Both the position numbers and the translations under genes were made by a program. From Bugulina stolonifera (taxonomy: Eukaryota; Bryozoa; Gymnolaemata; Cheilostomatida; Bugulidae), in NCBI GenBank assembly GCA_935421135.1, contig OW285191.1:10977700-11041699 (forward strand): DNA of 64,000 nucleotides. Direction: 5' to 3'. The notes under the pieces were generated by a model, which was given only the letters and a program-made list of their open reading frames with translations, was not told the origin of the DNA and made no database searches. Below are positions 37,701-48,690 of this stretch, in pieces. How positions within the stretch are numbered: the first letter of the stretch is position 1; every line of letters begins with the position of its first letter.

Positions 37701-40700
37701 TTACTGCAACAGTGAAGCTAACAAATTAATGCATGAAATTATCATTCTCCCTTTAGAGCCTGTCTAAAGCACAGGACTATGTAATAGCAGACCTACACTG
37801 TATATTATGTGTTTTTAGTAGGCCTACATTGCTGGTTCATAATTATAACCATACTGCAACAATAAAACATGTGCATTTGTTCTACTATGGAATAAAGTCG
37901 TATGACCTAAGATGACTGGCTACTCAGAGGCCAGTAACTTAATACTGACCTTTAATTAATGACAGATAAATAGGGCTACTAGAAGATTATGTAATATCCT
38001 CACCCAGGTATAATTCCACTGTCCAGTGAACTTTAAGCCTTAGTTCACTATACAAGTTGATTATAGTAATCACTCAAATTATCTCCCCTTAGATGATATT
38101 ACATGTACATATAGCTAGTATATTACTAAATAGAATATAGCTATGGAGAGGAATGGTAAGTAGTCATCAACCATGCAATGAGAGTTAAGTGTTAGCTCAA
38201 TAACCTATGCATTCACTGATAAATTCAAGACTCAAATAATTCTGAATGTCATGTGATATTACAGTCAACTAAATTTCTTACTTGCAATATATTATAGTAA
38301 TTGACACACTATAAACAACCAAACTGAGTGAGTACTGTAGGAAAGCTTCCAATAACAATCTGTGCAGTGAGTATGTTATTTCATATCATGTCTGTTTAAG
38401 CATAATTGTTCTTATCTGATATTGGTAAAATTCATCATGGTTTCCTTATAATTATAAATAACTGTATTATCTCTCTTCATGTATAAGCTACCACAGTCAC
38501 AATGAACAGTACTTATTATTACAGTGCATATTTTTGGTTACAGATGAAAATGGCAATGACAACAATTTATTATCCCTTGTAATGACTGCTTTGTGAATAA
38601 ATAATATTATATAGACTAACCTCTGCCCTTCGGTTTGCAAGTGACTGGGGGAGTGGTGGTATCAAATTCAACAGTGTCCACATCCTTAGTTACTGAAGGG
38701 GATTGGGACCCTTGGCTATCACTGTCTTGTAGAGCAGCATTGAAAGTCAGGATAACTCCATCTCCAAATGTTATAACCATGTTATCTGACAGCACCTGAA
38801 GATGCAGGAGTAGCAATAGTAGTGGAATGTGTACAGCTAGGATTTCACTTATAATTTAGCCCTTTCATGCATGAGATACCTTTTTTTCTTGAAATAATTT
38901 TTTTCTAGTGGGTGTGTGGTAGGTAATTGCACTCTAACAACATATTAAAAATAATTTTTGCTCTATCTTCATTTTTGAAAACGTTAAAAATTTTGTCCCC
39001 AATTGTGGACATCATGCATCTAGTGAAAGCACGCGCAGTGTCCTCATATGAGGACAACAGGATAATACTGGTCTGATGAGGCATATAAAAGCATATATTT
39101 GATAATATTGTATACTATATTGAACAGCAAGCAGCAAATTAATATTATATTCACAGTGAAGTCATAAAAGTTTGTATACATTGATGTATTAGCTTAGTCA
39201 AAGTAGCTAGAGCGTCACAACTTCATGTCCGATCATCTTACTTAGTGTGGTAGCCTTGGAAACATGTTGGACAGAGTGCCTTCTTGCACACTTGGCACCC
39301 AAAACGAGTCTTGCTATTACACTCCGCAAAGGCACATCTGCTGGCGTTTCTAGTATTTAACTTTTCGGGCCAGTGACCAGCATTCAGATCATATCGAACA
39401 TCGCATGGCACCACTGTTCTAGCTGCAGCTTGTTGGGGAGGGTTGCGGAGTAGCAATGGCACAGCAGCTGCTGCAGGCCTACCTCTTCTTGTGTTGTTCA
39501 AACTCCAGCCAGTGTTTATGAGCATTCTGGCTAAGGATGAACGGAATGCTAGCAGGTCAGTTTCCTCACTATTTTGGTTCCACCGGTGAACAAGCCAACC
39601 ATTCACTATTGCCACATTCATAAAGTGAAAAAATATGCGCAAGTACCAGCGCTTCTGCTTTAGGCTGTGGCGATAGCAAGAGATCAGGAAATCTGTGAGG
39701 TCAACTCCACCCATATGCTTGTTGTACACCTCAATCGCCTTTGGTCGAGTGATCTCTACATACCTTTTAGATTTTTTGTCCCATCTTTGCACAACATCTT
39801 GTGGTTCCAGGCCTGCAAAAGTGCTAGCAGTGTGCACAAAACTGTTGTCATTCCATTTTACAATTGTGATGTTATCACTGCTGGTGGCAAAGCTCACAGC
39901 ACCTCTTCCTTTCATCTGTTTGTCCTCAGCTATAACTGTGTCGGCTCCCATGAGTCGATTCTTTCGAAGGGTGCCGACTGCAAATATCTGTTTTTCCCGA
40001 AGGTGCTTTAGCAGTGGGATAGTGGTAAATAAGTTGTCAAAATACACTTTGTGATTTCTTCCAGCTAGCAACTCAGTCAGTCGGACGACCACATCTGGGG
40101 AAAGACCAAGCACTTTGTCTGGTCTATTTCCATGAGCGCCCTGATAAATCTCAAAGTCATAAACATAACCTGATATACCTGATCTCACCCATGTTTTGTA
40201 GCCCCATTTCTTTGGCTTGCTTTTTATGTATTGCTTTAGGGAGCTTTGGCCAGTGAACGGTATCATCTGCTCATCAATACTGTGGCACTCCTCAGGATCA
40301 ACAGCAGACAGAAATCGCTCTCTCAGATGGGATAAGACTGGCCGTAGTTTCCATAACTTGTCGGTATCATTACAGTCATGAGCATTGTTGTCAGTAAAGT
40401 GGATGAACCGCCGAATCAACTCGAAACGATTCACACTCATGGCATCTGCAATCATGCTGCACCGTATAGAGGAATCACTTGACCAGTACATCCTTAGTCG
40501 AGGATAGCGGATGTATGTCATAACAATGTTTATGCCAAGGAACACTAAAATCTCCCCTCTTGTTACATTGAGAGCTCGATTTATATCTTTCTGAGCCGAA
40601 TACAGATTAGTATTGTACACAATGTCATCAATTAGTTTGTCATCAAAATAGTACTGAAATATTTGGAGAGGCCAGTTTGTATCTGATATATTCACCTTTC

Positions 40701-43107
40701 GCTCACCGATAAATTTGATCTCCTTATTAGCATGAGAGTTGTCTTTCCCTAATGTCCAAGAAAAATTAGTTCCGGTGTCTTCGTCACTACTACAATGGAA
40801 ATCATGAGATTGACTTACAGAAGGATGTGCCACTTTAGGCTGCTTGGATGTTGTTCTTTTAGCCTTAGGCTTCACTTGCTTTCGCTTCACAGGCAAAGGA
40901 GTTGAAGATATTGCGGATGTTGAGGGTAATTTGTTCAAATTAGCACACATTGGTGTATGTCCTGCTCCAGCTGCATGGTTGTTTGTTACGGAAGGTGTTG
41001 ACAACTGGTCAACTATCTCAGCTCTGCTTGAGTTTACTTCTCCCGTGAGATTGTCAGTAGTAATATCATTCTCCGGGTTGACAGGGAGGCATTCATTGAT
41101 GCTCGATTGTTGATGGGACAGGTCTTCGTATTCAGAGTCATCACTGTTCTGTTCTTGGGGTGCAGTGATGTCAAAATCAGCATCAAAGTCACTATCATCT
41201 CCAGATGTAATAAGATCATCTTCAGAATCAGATTGCATCACTGCCTCCACAGCATTAGTAGTAAATTTTCGGTTGAAGTTCATATTGAGATTGAAATATC
41301 CAAAGATCTGCAATGTACATACATTACAATATGTACATTAATATTGTATAAATAATGTAAGGCAGTCTTTTCAGCAATTCAAGCAGTAGCTGTAAGAGTG
41401 TAATCATGTGATTAATCCATTTGCTGCAAGTATTTTTACAAAATATCATTAGATTCATTGCTACCAACAATCTTATTGCAATGCCTTACATGGGGTAAAG
41501 TATGTGACCAGTGATTAATTGTTGCATGGTGTCCTCAATTGAGGACAAACTTTAAAGGCATGTCAATGCTACAGAAATAACTTTGTTGCTAAAATCTTTT
41601 TTTCTACACATGTAAAATGATCCAAATAATATATCAACTAACAATTGTTACTGTATTGTAAATATATACTAAAAAAATTGACAAAATGTACAGAGCAAAT
41701 TGTAGCACACTCACCTTAGTCAAATGTCTGGTTTAATTTTCCCTCCACAACCTAACCATGTGACCTTTAGAAAAATCTTTCAAAATAAATTGGGAGCACA
41801 ACTCTTCAAAAACATGCTAGTAAAAAAACAGATAGCTGCTGCATAAAACCTGCTCAGTAGGGAAGGGTAATGTTGGCTGTCCCCATATGAGGACGTCATG
41901 CAAGAAAGGGTTAGACAATTAGAAATGAGGGGAACTAATTAACAAAATAAAGAGGTCAACTTTCCTTTTCAGTTTTTGGAGAACCAAGGCTATCTGAAAA
42001 TGATCCACTTTGGCTAATCTGATAGCCTACCAAAGCTTGCAGCTTGAGATGTAGTGGTAATGAGAATATAATTTATAGACTGCACTCTATTAACACATGA
42101 AGAGTGGAAGCCAATGTAATGAGCCAGTAAGTTCTTCAAACAACAAATATTGCATATAAGAGTGTCATTATATGTAGGTGATTAAACCAGCTATACATTT
42201 TGCAATCCCTAACTTGCTACCAACTGTATTATATATTTTATAGATAGAATACTTGGCATGATATTCAATTGGGTGGCCTGTGGCCTAGGATGCCTAATGG
42301 TTTCTATCATTCTAATTACACTATTGACCACTGGCAACTCATAACATAGTTATGGGCAAGACTAGGCATATGATATGTATTGTACATACAAGTCTCCCGA
42401 ATGATTACAATTTTACCGAAGTTAGCTCAGAACAAGTAGACAAGCATGCGTTTTCCATCGTGAGCAGTGACTAACTATGCACATGCACTCACCAATTCTT
42501 GAAGAGACTCGTTCTGCTGCACGTAGACTGAAGCCACGAAGTCCTTAGGGAATACCTTCTTATCGTTGGAGCAGACAATTCCCCCACCATTCCAATTTTT
42601 AGGGTCATCATAGTTTGTATTCTTAGCCCAAATTTTCACATCGCATGTGGCTAATACTACAAAACAATGTGTCAAAATAATATGTTACCTACAGTTTGCT
42701 TTCGGTAACCCCTACACAGCTGATGTGGGTAACAATTTCAGATAGGCCTACAATGATGAAATTCTGAAAAAGAAACAAGATAGTCAACAGAATTGAATTT
42801 ATTATCATTGCAACATAGAAAAGGTGACTTATTCTACATTAACCATAACTGATCATATACCAGTAGGCTCTGTGCTCTATATATTGTTGTGAGAGGCTAG
42901 AAAACTCCTAAACATACACTTAGATATATCTTCCTAAACATTGACCACTCTGACAGAAAATAAACTAATAGCTATTGCAGTGCTATAAACCAGTGAAACA
43001 AATTTTCATTTGTAGCTTCACTAGAGATAGTTAATGGTTTCAGATAAATAGAAGTTTTACTTACAGAATAGTTGAGAGCACAAGGCTGTTATTACCAGCA
43101 GTTTCAT
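31764..43107 (-). CDS. AMN: Amnionless homologue with a long multi-NPxY cytoplasmic tail
   Basis: Amnionless is the membrane subunit that carries cubilin to the surface and drives endocytosis through FxNPxF/Y signals. Seventeen exons join in phase, in gene order: 43107-43065, 42656-42493, 38795-38621, 37454-37243, 36820-36665, 36390-36294, 35840-35625, 35377-35267, 34989-34896, 34614-34504, 34453-34309, 33551-33461, 33276-33097, 32842-32697, 32516-32352, 32113-32066, 31841-31764. This gives about 743 residues, against about 450 in human. Signal peptide MKLLVITALCSQLFLLATC; then VKIWAKNTNYDDPKNW and ASWFDPGSWS repeats; SVPCKEDRVVFPSKNTF; a Cys-rich block ending YGQCCQLCG; one membrane helix (about 397-419). 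The tail of about 320 residues has F483DNPVY, F561DNPVY, F631ANPLY and F690GNPMY, plus degenerate F512ENALY and F600ANPIV. The frame is open upstream of the start to 43416, so a longer N-terminus is possible. Intron 2 holds a piggyBac. Confidence 0.88.
35212..35226 (+). repeat. 15-base poly-G run
   Basis: An uninterrupted 15-G run in an amnionless intron, just 3' (in gene order) of the exon at 35377-35267. It resembles the run at 4491. Confidence 0.9.
38995..39010. promoter_or_regulatory. piggyBac subterminal palindrome L1
   Basis: The 16-mer GTCCCCAATTGTGGAC, followed by ATCATGCA, lies about 135 bases inside the left end. It is a candidate transposase binding site. Confidence 0.6.
39040..39055. 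promoter_or_regulatory. piggyBac subterminal palindrome L2
   Basis: Perfect 16-bp palindrome GTCCTCATATGAGGAC, 29 bases after L1. Confidence 0.65.
39238..41313 (-). CDS. piggyBac transposase (DDE_Tnp_1_7), intact
   Basis: A single uninterrupted 691-residue frame. The N-terminus (about 26-65) is Asp/Glu/Ser-rich, as is common in this family. The RNase-H-like DDD core has Asp347 (SIDEQMIPF), Asp426 (VYFDNLFTT) and Asp538 (NKHMGGVDLTD); the spacings of 79 and 112 are close to the classical element. A C-terminal cysteine-rich finger uses C660, C665, C673, C676, C681 and C684 (CQVCKKALCPTCF). No stop or frameshift is seen, and the element has recognisable ends, so it may be active or recently active. 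An internal Met at residue 11 could be the true start. Confidence 0.93.
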   Translation of the reverse strand: MQIFGYFNLNMNFNRKFTTNAVEAVMQSDSEDDLITSGDDSDFDADFDITAPQEQNSDDSEYEDLSHQQSSINECLPVNPENDITTDNLTGEVNSSRAEIVDQLSTPSVTNNHAAGAGHTPMCANLNKLPSTSAISSTPLPVKRKQVKPKAKRTTSKQPKVAHPSVSQSHDFHCSSDEDTGTNFSWTLGKDNSHANKEIKFIGERKVNISDTNWPLQIFQYYFDDKLIDDIVYNTNLYSAQKDINRALNVTRGEILVFLGINIVMTYIRYPRLRMYWSSDSSIRCSMIADAMSVNRFELIRRFIHFTDNNAHDCNDTDKLWKLRPVLSHLRERFLSAVDPEECHSIDEQMIPFTGQSSLKQYIKSKPKKWGYKTWVRSGISGYVYDFEIYQGAHGNRPDKVLGLSPDVVVRLTELLAGRNHKVYFDNLFTTIPLLKHLREKQIFAVGTLRKNRLMGADTVIAEDKQMKGRGAVSFATSSDNITIVKWNDNSFVHTASTFAGLEPQDVVQRWDKKSKRYVEITRPKAIEVYNKHMGGVDLTDFLISCYRHSLKQKRWYLRIFFHFMNVAIVNGWLVHRWNQNSEETDLLAFRSSLARMLINTGWSLNNTRRGRPAAAAVPLLLRNPPQQAAARTVVPCDVRYDLNAGHWPEKLNTRNASRCAFAECNSKTRFGCQVCKKALCPTCFQGYHTK
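41531..41546. promoter_or_regulatory. piggyBac subterminal palindrome R1
   Basis: Perfect 16-bp palindrome GTCCTCAATTGAGGAC, between the transposase start and the right end. Confidence 0.65.
41879..41894. promoter_or_regulatory. piggyBac subterminal palindrome R2
   Basis: GTCCCCATATGAGGAC followed by GTCATGCA, directly inside the right terminal repeat. Confidence 0.6.
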
Positions 43108-44319
43108 GTTAGCTGGTGGTGTTGTTACTGGTACATGTAGATAATGCAGCAGTGTTACAAAACCAATACTGTGTAGAGCTGTGTACTGACTGACAGCTGA
43201 CTCTAGTGAGTACCAGGCAGTGACTAGCACAGGGAGGTGTGTGAAGTAATATGATACTATCTGACAGCTGTAAATCCTATACCCATTACATTGAATATTC
43301 ACTGGAGTGCAAAGTTCAGGATAGAGATATAAATTAAACCAGTTATGGTTGTTTCTATAGCAACCAAGCAGTAGCGCAATAACCACAAGAACTAACACAC
43401 TTGAGTGATCAGCCATAGGCTTACTTTCAAGTAGTGAATATCCCGAATAACATTACTTTTTCATATAATATTTCTTCTCTTGCAATACATCAGTGTAGTA
43501 GCTCAGAACAGCTAGCACAGCATGAATTCTATGATCGACTGTATGCTTAGTTAGACACTGAAGAGCAGGTCTCATTCTACCCTCATGGATGTTGTATAAT
43601 ATACCACTACCCCCATTAGACTAATGAAGATTATATATGGCAAATAGTTTTAGAATAATATACAGTACATTTATGGTTATATAATATGCGGTATGTCTAA
43701 TATCTATTAAAGAAGAGCAGCGATAGGAATGAATTAATTTTACAGTCCCCAATATGTGCATAAAACAAAATAAAGGTAATACCAAATCAAATAAGAGTTG
43801 TCAACCCAGCTGCCACTGTCAAACATGTTCACTAATAATATGGAGTGGATTTGGCAAGGCTTTGAAGTTATCTTCTCTGTTCCACTCAAACCAACAAGGG
43901 AAGATAACTCCAAAGTAGCTCCCAAAATGAGACACCACATACTTGTAGTAGTGGAAATTCCTGTAGCCTTAAATCACTTTTCCTAGCAGTTAAGGTGGGA
44001 GAAACTAACAAAATTATAAAATTTTAACCTTGAATTAGCGTGCCAGGCCGTCTGTTAGCAAAACTATGTATTTCTATTTGACAGCGATAATAATTGTGCT
44101 CTGTAGGATATACATTATAATACATATATAGGACTTATATTTAATATAATTTTAGAATGTAATAAACAATAACAAAAACAATAACCCAGGCTACCCAACC
44201 ACAATTCATTATTGGAGTATAATTAACATCACATACATGTACATGTACTGTAATGGTACAGGAGAGTCTATACTATGTACAATTCATATCCAGTCAGCCA
44301 TTTAGTTAGTCATCTCTCT
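43108..44319. other. Spacer between amnionless and SRP9
   Basis: Includes the amnionless 5' flank and the SRP9 3' flank. A GTTATCTTCTC hairpin is at 43864-43914. No other gene is supported. Confidence 0.5.
43864..43914. repeat. GTTATCTTCTC short hairpin repeat
   Basis: Left arm GAAGTTATCTTCTCTGTT and right arm AAGGGAAGATAACTCC. One of the best-preserved copies of the family. Confidence 0.75.
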
Positions 44320-47300
44320 CTACTTGGTTGTCATAATTCTCATTAAATGTCCAGAAAATTTCTCCATTTTCTTCAGATCTGCTGACAAGTCACTTTTATA
44401 TTGAATACACTACAATGAGAAATGATATAGCTAATTGAAGTTTACACAATCTAACCTACATTTACATTGTACATGTATATGCGCCAATAAGGCCAAATAA
44501 AACATTGCCCGAGTTGTATAGTAAATATTTCAAAACAATTTAGGGCTTACTCAATTCTCTCCATTTAGTAAGATATCACTGAAAGTAGTAAAGTTGTCCT
44601 CACCTGAGCCATTTCATCTCAGGAGAGGATAACTTGGACTAAACACGCATTCCTTCGAACCTACACACTTCAATTCGGTCTCATGGTATGAAAACCAAAG
44701 TAATGCCACAGCATATGTTAGTAACCCAATCTCATCAGCATCGACTATCTTGAGCATAAAGTAAATTTGAAACTAAAAACTTTTCAGTAAAATGATATCA
44801 AACGTTTTTCAGTTAGTAACAAACTGACTCGCCGATTATAAAATAAAACAATGATTTGAGTTACAAAACTGTTATAAAATGGGCCTACTACCTTGAAAAA
44901 ACAATTTTGTTATTTCGCTGCCCTTATTAAAAACAATTCCATTCCCTTTCTTTTCAAGTAAATCCAGTCAAGACAACATCCAGTAGAAGAAATTAACCTT
45001 CTAGTGACCATATCCATTATATTACACTGTAACAATTTGATTGTTTGGATTTTCACCAGGTGCATGGTACATTGTTACAACTGTACTTATACGGCTGTGT
45101 CTTTCACTTTTCTATGGAATAAACACTAACATACAGTGCCGTGCATAATTCAGGAGTCGCCAGCAAATTTTTCGATATTTAAGGTTTGAGCCTCGTTATT
45201 CTGTATGAGCTTGCTTTTAACTTTTGCATTTCATATATCAAACAAAAGATAAATCTCTCAGCTTTCCTTTAAGACTGATTTTAATAAAATCTGACAGTAA
45301 CTGACCATGTGATCCCATAAAGACTTTCATCGAGTCACAATTCTACAAAATCTCGCAAGTCCCATTTTAGATTGCCCCATTTTGGGATGGCTATCACTGA
45401 TTATGCCACATCTTGAAACTCACACAGTGAAGTCACATAGTGTCAGACATTATATTTTGCACAATGTCATAACACAATTTTCATTTTTTGGAGGCTGTTT
45501 AGAGCACTTTCATCAGTATTTTAGTGGTGACCATGGGAGGCAAACAAATTAATGCAGGAACTCGGGGAGTGATACTTTTTCTTCATCAAGAAGGCAATTC
45601 TCAGAGATCTATAGCTCAGAAAGCAGGTTGCTCATTGAAGGGTGTTCAAGGAGTGATAAAGAGGTGGAATGAGACAGGAAAGACCGAATGCAAGAGTCGA
45701 CCCGGCAGGACACGTAAGAGCACAGTTAGAGAGGACCGAACACTTGTGAGACTGTCTTTGGCAAACAGGAGACTAACCTCTGTAGAACTTGCTAGGGATC
45801 TCAAGGAGAGCACTGGTGCTGTGTTATCTTCATCAACCATACGGAGACCACTGTTGCAGAACAACTTGAGAGGGTGCAAGGCAAGAAAAAAACCTTTGCT
45901 GACAGAACGCCAGAGAAAAGCTCGTCTGAGGTGGGCGTGTCAGCATGTTAAATGGTCTGTTGACAAATAGAAAACCGTGATATTCAGCGATGAATCAAAA
46001 TTTACCATAAACAACCATGGTTGCAACAACTATGTCAGAAGATCACTTTCAGAAGAGTACAAACCATACTGCATCTCTCCAACTATTAAACACCCTACCT
46101 CAATTATAGTTTGGGGGTGCCTGGCTGCCAGTGGAGTTGGACGATTGGAGGTGGTGCAAGGCATGATGAATGGTACAAGATACATTGATGTGCTTGAAAG
46201 GAAGCTGATACCAAGTGGAAGAGACTTGTTTGGCCCAAACAAATGGATCTTTCAAGACGATAATGCACCTTGCCACAGAACAAAGATAGTCCAAGATTGG
46301 TACAGAAACAAGGATATTGAACGAATGGAGTGGCCAGCACAGTCGCCTGATATCAACCCAATAGAGAACCTGTGGCAGAAAATTAGCAACATCACTGCCA
46401 AGAACAAGCCAAAGGCCAAAAGAGAGCTAACTGAAGCAGTAATAGCAGCATGGTTTTGAGTAATATCAACTGAAGAACTTCAGAAACTTGTGGAGTCCCT
46501 TCCAATGCGCTGCCAGATGGTGATTGCAAACAAAGGGTGGCGAACCAAGTATTGACCACAAACATCAAACCCAACGGCCCTTTCAGGGCCACCATATGTT
46601 ACACAAGAGTGTGCTGTTCAAAAAAATTGTGTTTACAGTACTTTGGAAACAAGACAAATGTAGTTCGTTGGGCCTTGGCAACTTTTAACACAAATGGGAT
46701 TTTTCAATGTGGCTGACTCTGCTACCTATGATAGTAAAAAAAGTTTTTATTTTTAAACAGACAGTAAAATGACAGGCATATTCATATTGCTTACAAAGCA
46801 AGGATTTCAAAAATGTATAGGTTTACATACCACTTTACATCAATTCATAAGAAAAATGCATGTATATGAAAATAATTGCGAAATTTTTAATGCGACTCCT
46901 GAATTATGCACAGCACTGTATGTATGTAGGTAGGCTTAATGCACATATTACTAAAAATAAATCAGCAGACTTACCACTACATCATTCGTCATTTTAACAA
47001 CAAATTTCCCCTCTGTGTGAATATACTTCATTACAAACCGACACTGCAATAATAAAAATAAAGGTTATGCTAGATTTATACGAGTCACAATAATTACCTA
47101 TTTGTGGCTAAGTGTATTGTATCTCCGGGCTTTTGTGAATTCCACTCAAGTTCACTTTGAAAATCAAAACTACATCTTCATAACCAGTCTAAAACCCTTA
47201 GGCCTAGCCTATGCATCACATTTAGTGATTTACCAAGATCAACCTCTAGCTCAGTTGTTTATACCCAACAATCACTTAAACAGAAAGTCGAAAGAATAAA

Positions 47301-47912
47301 ATATCTTTACTCAGGTGATCATTCCTGCGACAGCTCCAACTCTCAACTTAATATCAACTTGCTACAATGGATAAGCCTAAGGACAAGCTGTTTGACTTCA
47401 TTAGTTCATTAATTAATTAGTAGGCCTACAGTAACAGTATAGTATTGGGAAGTCCTATTCTTTATCGTTTTTTATTAAAAAAGGCATGTATTTTTATTTT
47501 AATTTTAATAATATAATTGTATATAATATTATATTATAAATTATTATACAGTAACATAGGCTACTGGTGCTGCCTACCATTACAATCATCTATTATCTTA
47601 TCGACTTATGTATTTTTCCCTAAAAAAAATTATATATTTTTATGATAATTAGGCCTATTACTTAACTTTAGCTTAACTTTCTTTGATTTTCTTACTTATT
47701 AACATTGTCACCATTAAGTATAATTAAATTTTGTTTAATTCTGCTTATTATTGTTATAACGATTTTATTTAAAAATATTATAATTTTATTTAATATTATA
47801 ATTATTATTATATTATAATTATTTATATTTCGTTTTTTACCTTTTGAGGATCAGATTTATATAACATGTCAGCTGTTTTCTCAAATTCATCCCAATTTTT
47901 GGTGTAAGTCAT
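44320..47912 (-). CDS. SRP9: SRP9, signal recognition particle 9 kDa subunit
   Basis: SRP9 pairs with SRP14 on the Alu domain of SRP RNA and supports elongation arrest during targeting to the ER. Three phase-0 exons, 47912-47841, 47043-46975 and 44409-44320, encode 76 residues (human 86). The order MTYTKNWDEFEKTADMLYKS, CRFVMKYIHTEGKFVVKMTN and KKMEKFSGHLMRIMT follows the vertebrate protein closely, including the basic KY.H..GK strand. The C-terminal tail is short. Intron 1 is extremely AT-rich. Intron 2 contains a Tc1 transposon (45134-46918) that leaves the splice sites untouched. A MITE sits under 200 bases upstream of the start codon. Confidence 0.9.
44591..44637. repeat. GTTRTCYTC short hairpin repeat
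   Basis: Left arm AAGTTGTCCTCACCTGAG and right arm CTCAGGAGAGGATAACTT pair over most of their length, with a short loop. It is in SRP9 intron 2. Confidence 0.75.
45134..46918 (+). mobile_element. Tc1/mariner transposon, decayed, with TA target duplication
   Basis: A 1785-bp element with near-identical inverted ends starting CAGTGCCGTGCATAATTCAG (left) and CAGTGCTGTGCATAATTCAG (right, reverse complement). It is bounded by TA at 45132-45133 and 46919-46920. It sits in SRP9 intron 2, antisense to SRP9. Confidence 0.93.
45524..46555 (+). pseudogene. Tc1-type transposase with two in-frame stops
   Basis: The frame reads as a Tc1 transposase. Helix-turn-helix regions are near GVILFLHQEGNSQRSIAQKA. 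The DD34E core is visible as VIFSDESKF, FQDDNAPCHR and SPDINPIENLW. The reading frame is cut by TAG at 45968-45970, just before the first catalytic Asp, and by TGA at 46457-46459, and would otherwise end near the phrase NKGWRTKY. No frameshift is visible, so inactivation appears to be by point mutation and fairly recent. No function is expected. Confidence 0.92.
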
Positions 47913-48104
47913 AATTTAACTGTATACAAGATGAATTACTACTACAGAAAAAGTTCCTCGTTCTCGTCTTTTTTCACTGGTAATAACGAAAATAGAAGAA
48001 AAGCCCACTTTCAATTTCAACTTTTCAACTTGTCCAGCTGGATGACCTTCAGTGCAACATCTAAGGTCATCCTTTACCACTGAGGCAATATCGCGCATTC
48101 AGAA

Positions 48105-48482
48105 CAAAGATAGTGGAAGGGAAGATCGGACACTCAATGATAAAACCCTGTCCCACCAAATACGCCCAATTTGGCGGTCCCGACGTTCCGCGATCTACTT
48201 CCCGCCTTAAATGTGTTGAACTTTTAGATGGCTGCTAGACTAGTTTTGCGAAGCAACGGGTTAACTGTTGCGCTCTTTCTAATGATATATCGTTTGTATA
48301 AGTAGACTGTCTATTCGATGCCGCTGTTGGCAATACCATCTGATTGCCCGGCGGAACACCAATAGCAAGAGCGGATTTGTGTACAAGGTAGCACAACTCT
48401 TTGCTTTATTCGGACCGCGTTTGGAGGCGGGGGACGGACAGTTTTTGGCCTGAGTGTCTGATCTTCCCTTCCACTATCTTTG
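48105..48482. mobile_element. 378-bp MITE with about 30-bp inverted ends and 7-bp target duplication
   Basis: Left end CAAAGATAGTGGAAGGGAAG has its inverted copy at the right end over about 30 bases with one mismatch. Direct repeats TTCAGAA flank it (48098-48104 and 48483-48489). Its interior is GC-rich relative to the surroundings and has no coding capacity. The superfamily is uncertain, since a 7-bp duplication is not diagnostic. It lies just upstream of SRP9. A diverged left end occurs at 1384. Confidence 0.82.
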
Positions 48483-48509
48483 TTCAGAACATTGAAATTG
48501 CTACGTGGT

Positions 48510-48690
48510 AAACCTGTCCGGGCTCGTTTTGGGTGTCCGCGGACTGGCGTACGTCAGCCCAGACTGTAGCACGCTAGTCCGCGCTTACCACTGCGTCGTC
48601 CGGACTGACATACATGTATGCCAGTCCGGTCGCCCACAACACTGTCCGCCCGCTTTAGCGCCAAGTGGCGGACGCTCTAAAACACTGACC
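48510..48690. repeat. GC-rich patch with a 30-bp palindrome
   Basis: A GC-rich stretch in AT-rich surroundings, packed with GGACTG/CAGTCC and GTCCG/CGGAC motifs. Bases 48600-48629 form a palindrome (CCGGACTG, A, CATACATGTATG, C, CAGTCCGG) broken by one mismatched pair. Confidence 0.7.

Larger units (their letters stand above)
38860..41910 (-). mobile_element. Complete piggyBac-family DNA transposon
   Basis: A 3.05-kb element lies between inverted ends CCCTTTCATGCATGA (left) and TCATGCAAGAAAGGG (right). Both ends abut TTAG (38856-38859 and 41911-41914). The CCCTTT terminus and a 4-bp T-rich target fit piggyBac, though TTAA is the usual site. It contains one long transposase frame and two pairs of subterminal palindromes. 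It is inserted in amnionless intron 2 in the same orientation as the host gene. Confidence 0.88.

Noticed and set aside
39667..40054. Two plus-strand open frames of over 110 codons
   Set aside because: Antisense shadows of the piggyBac transposase.
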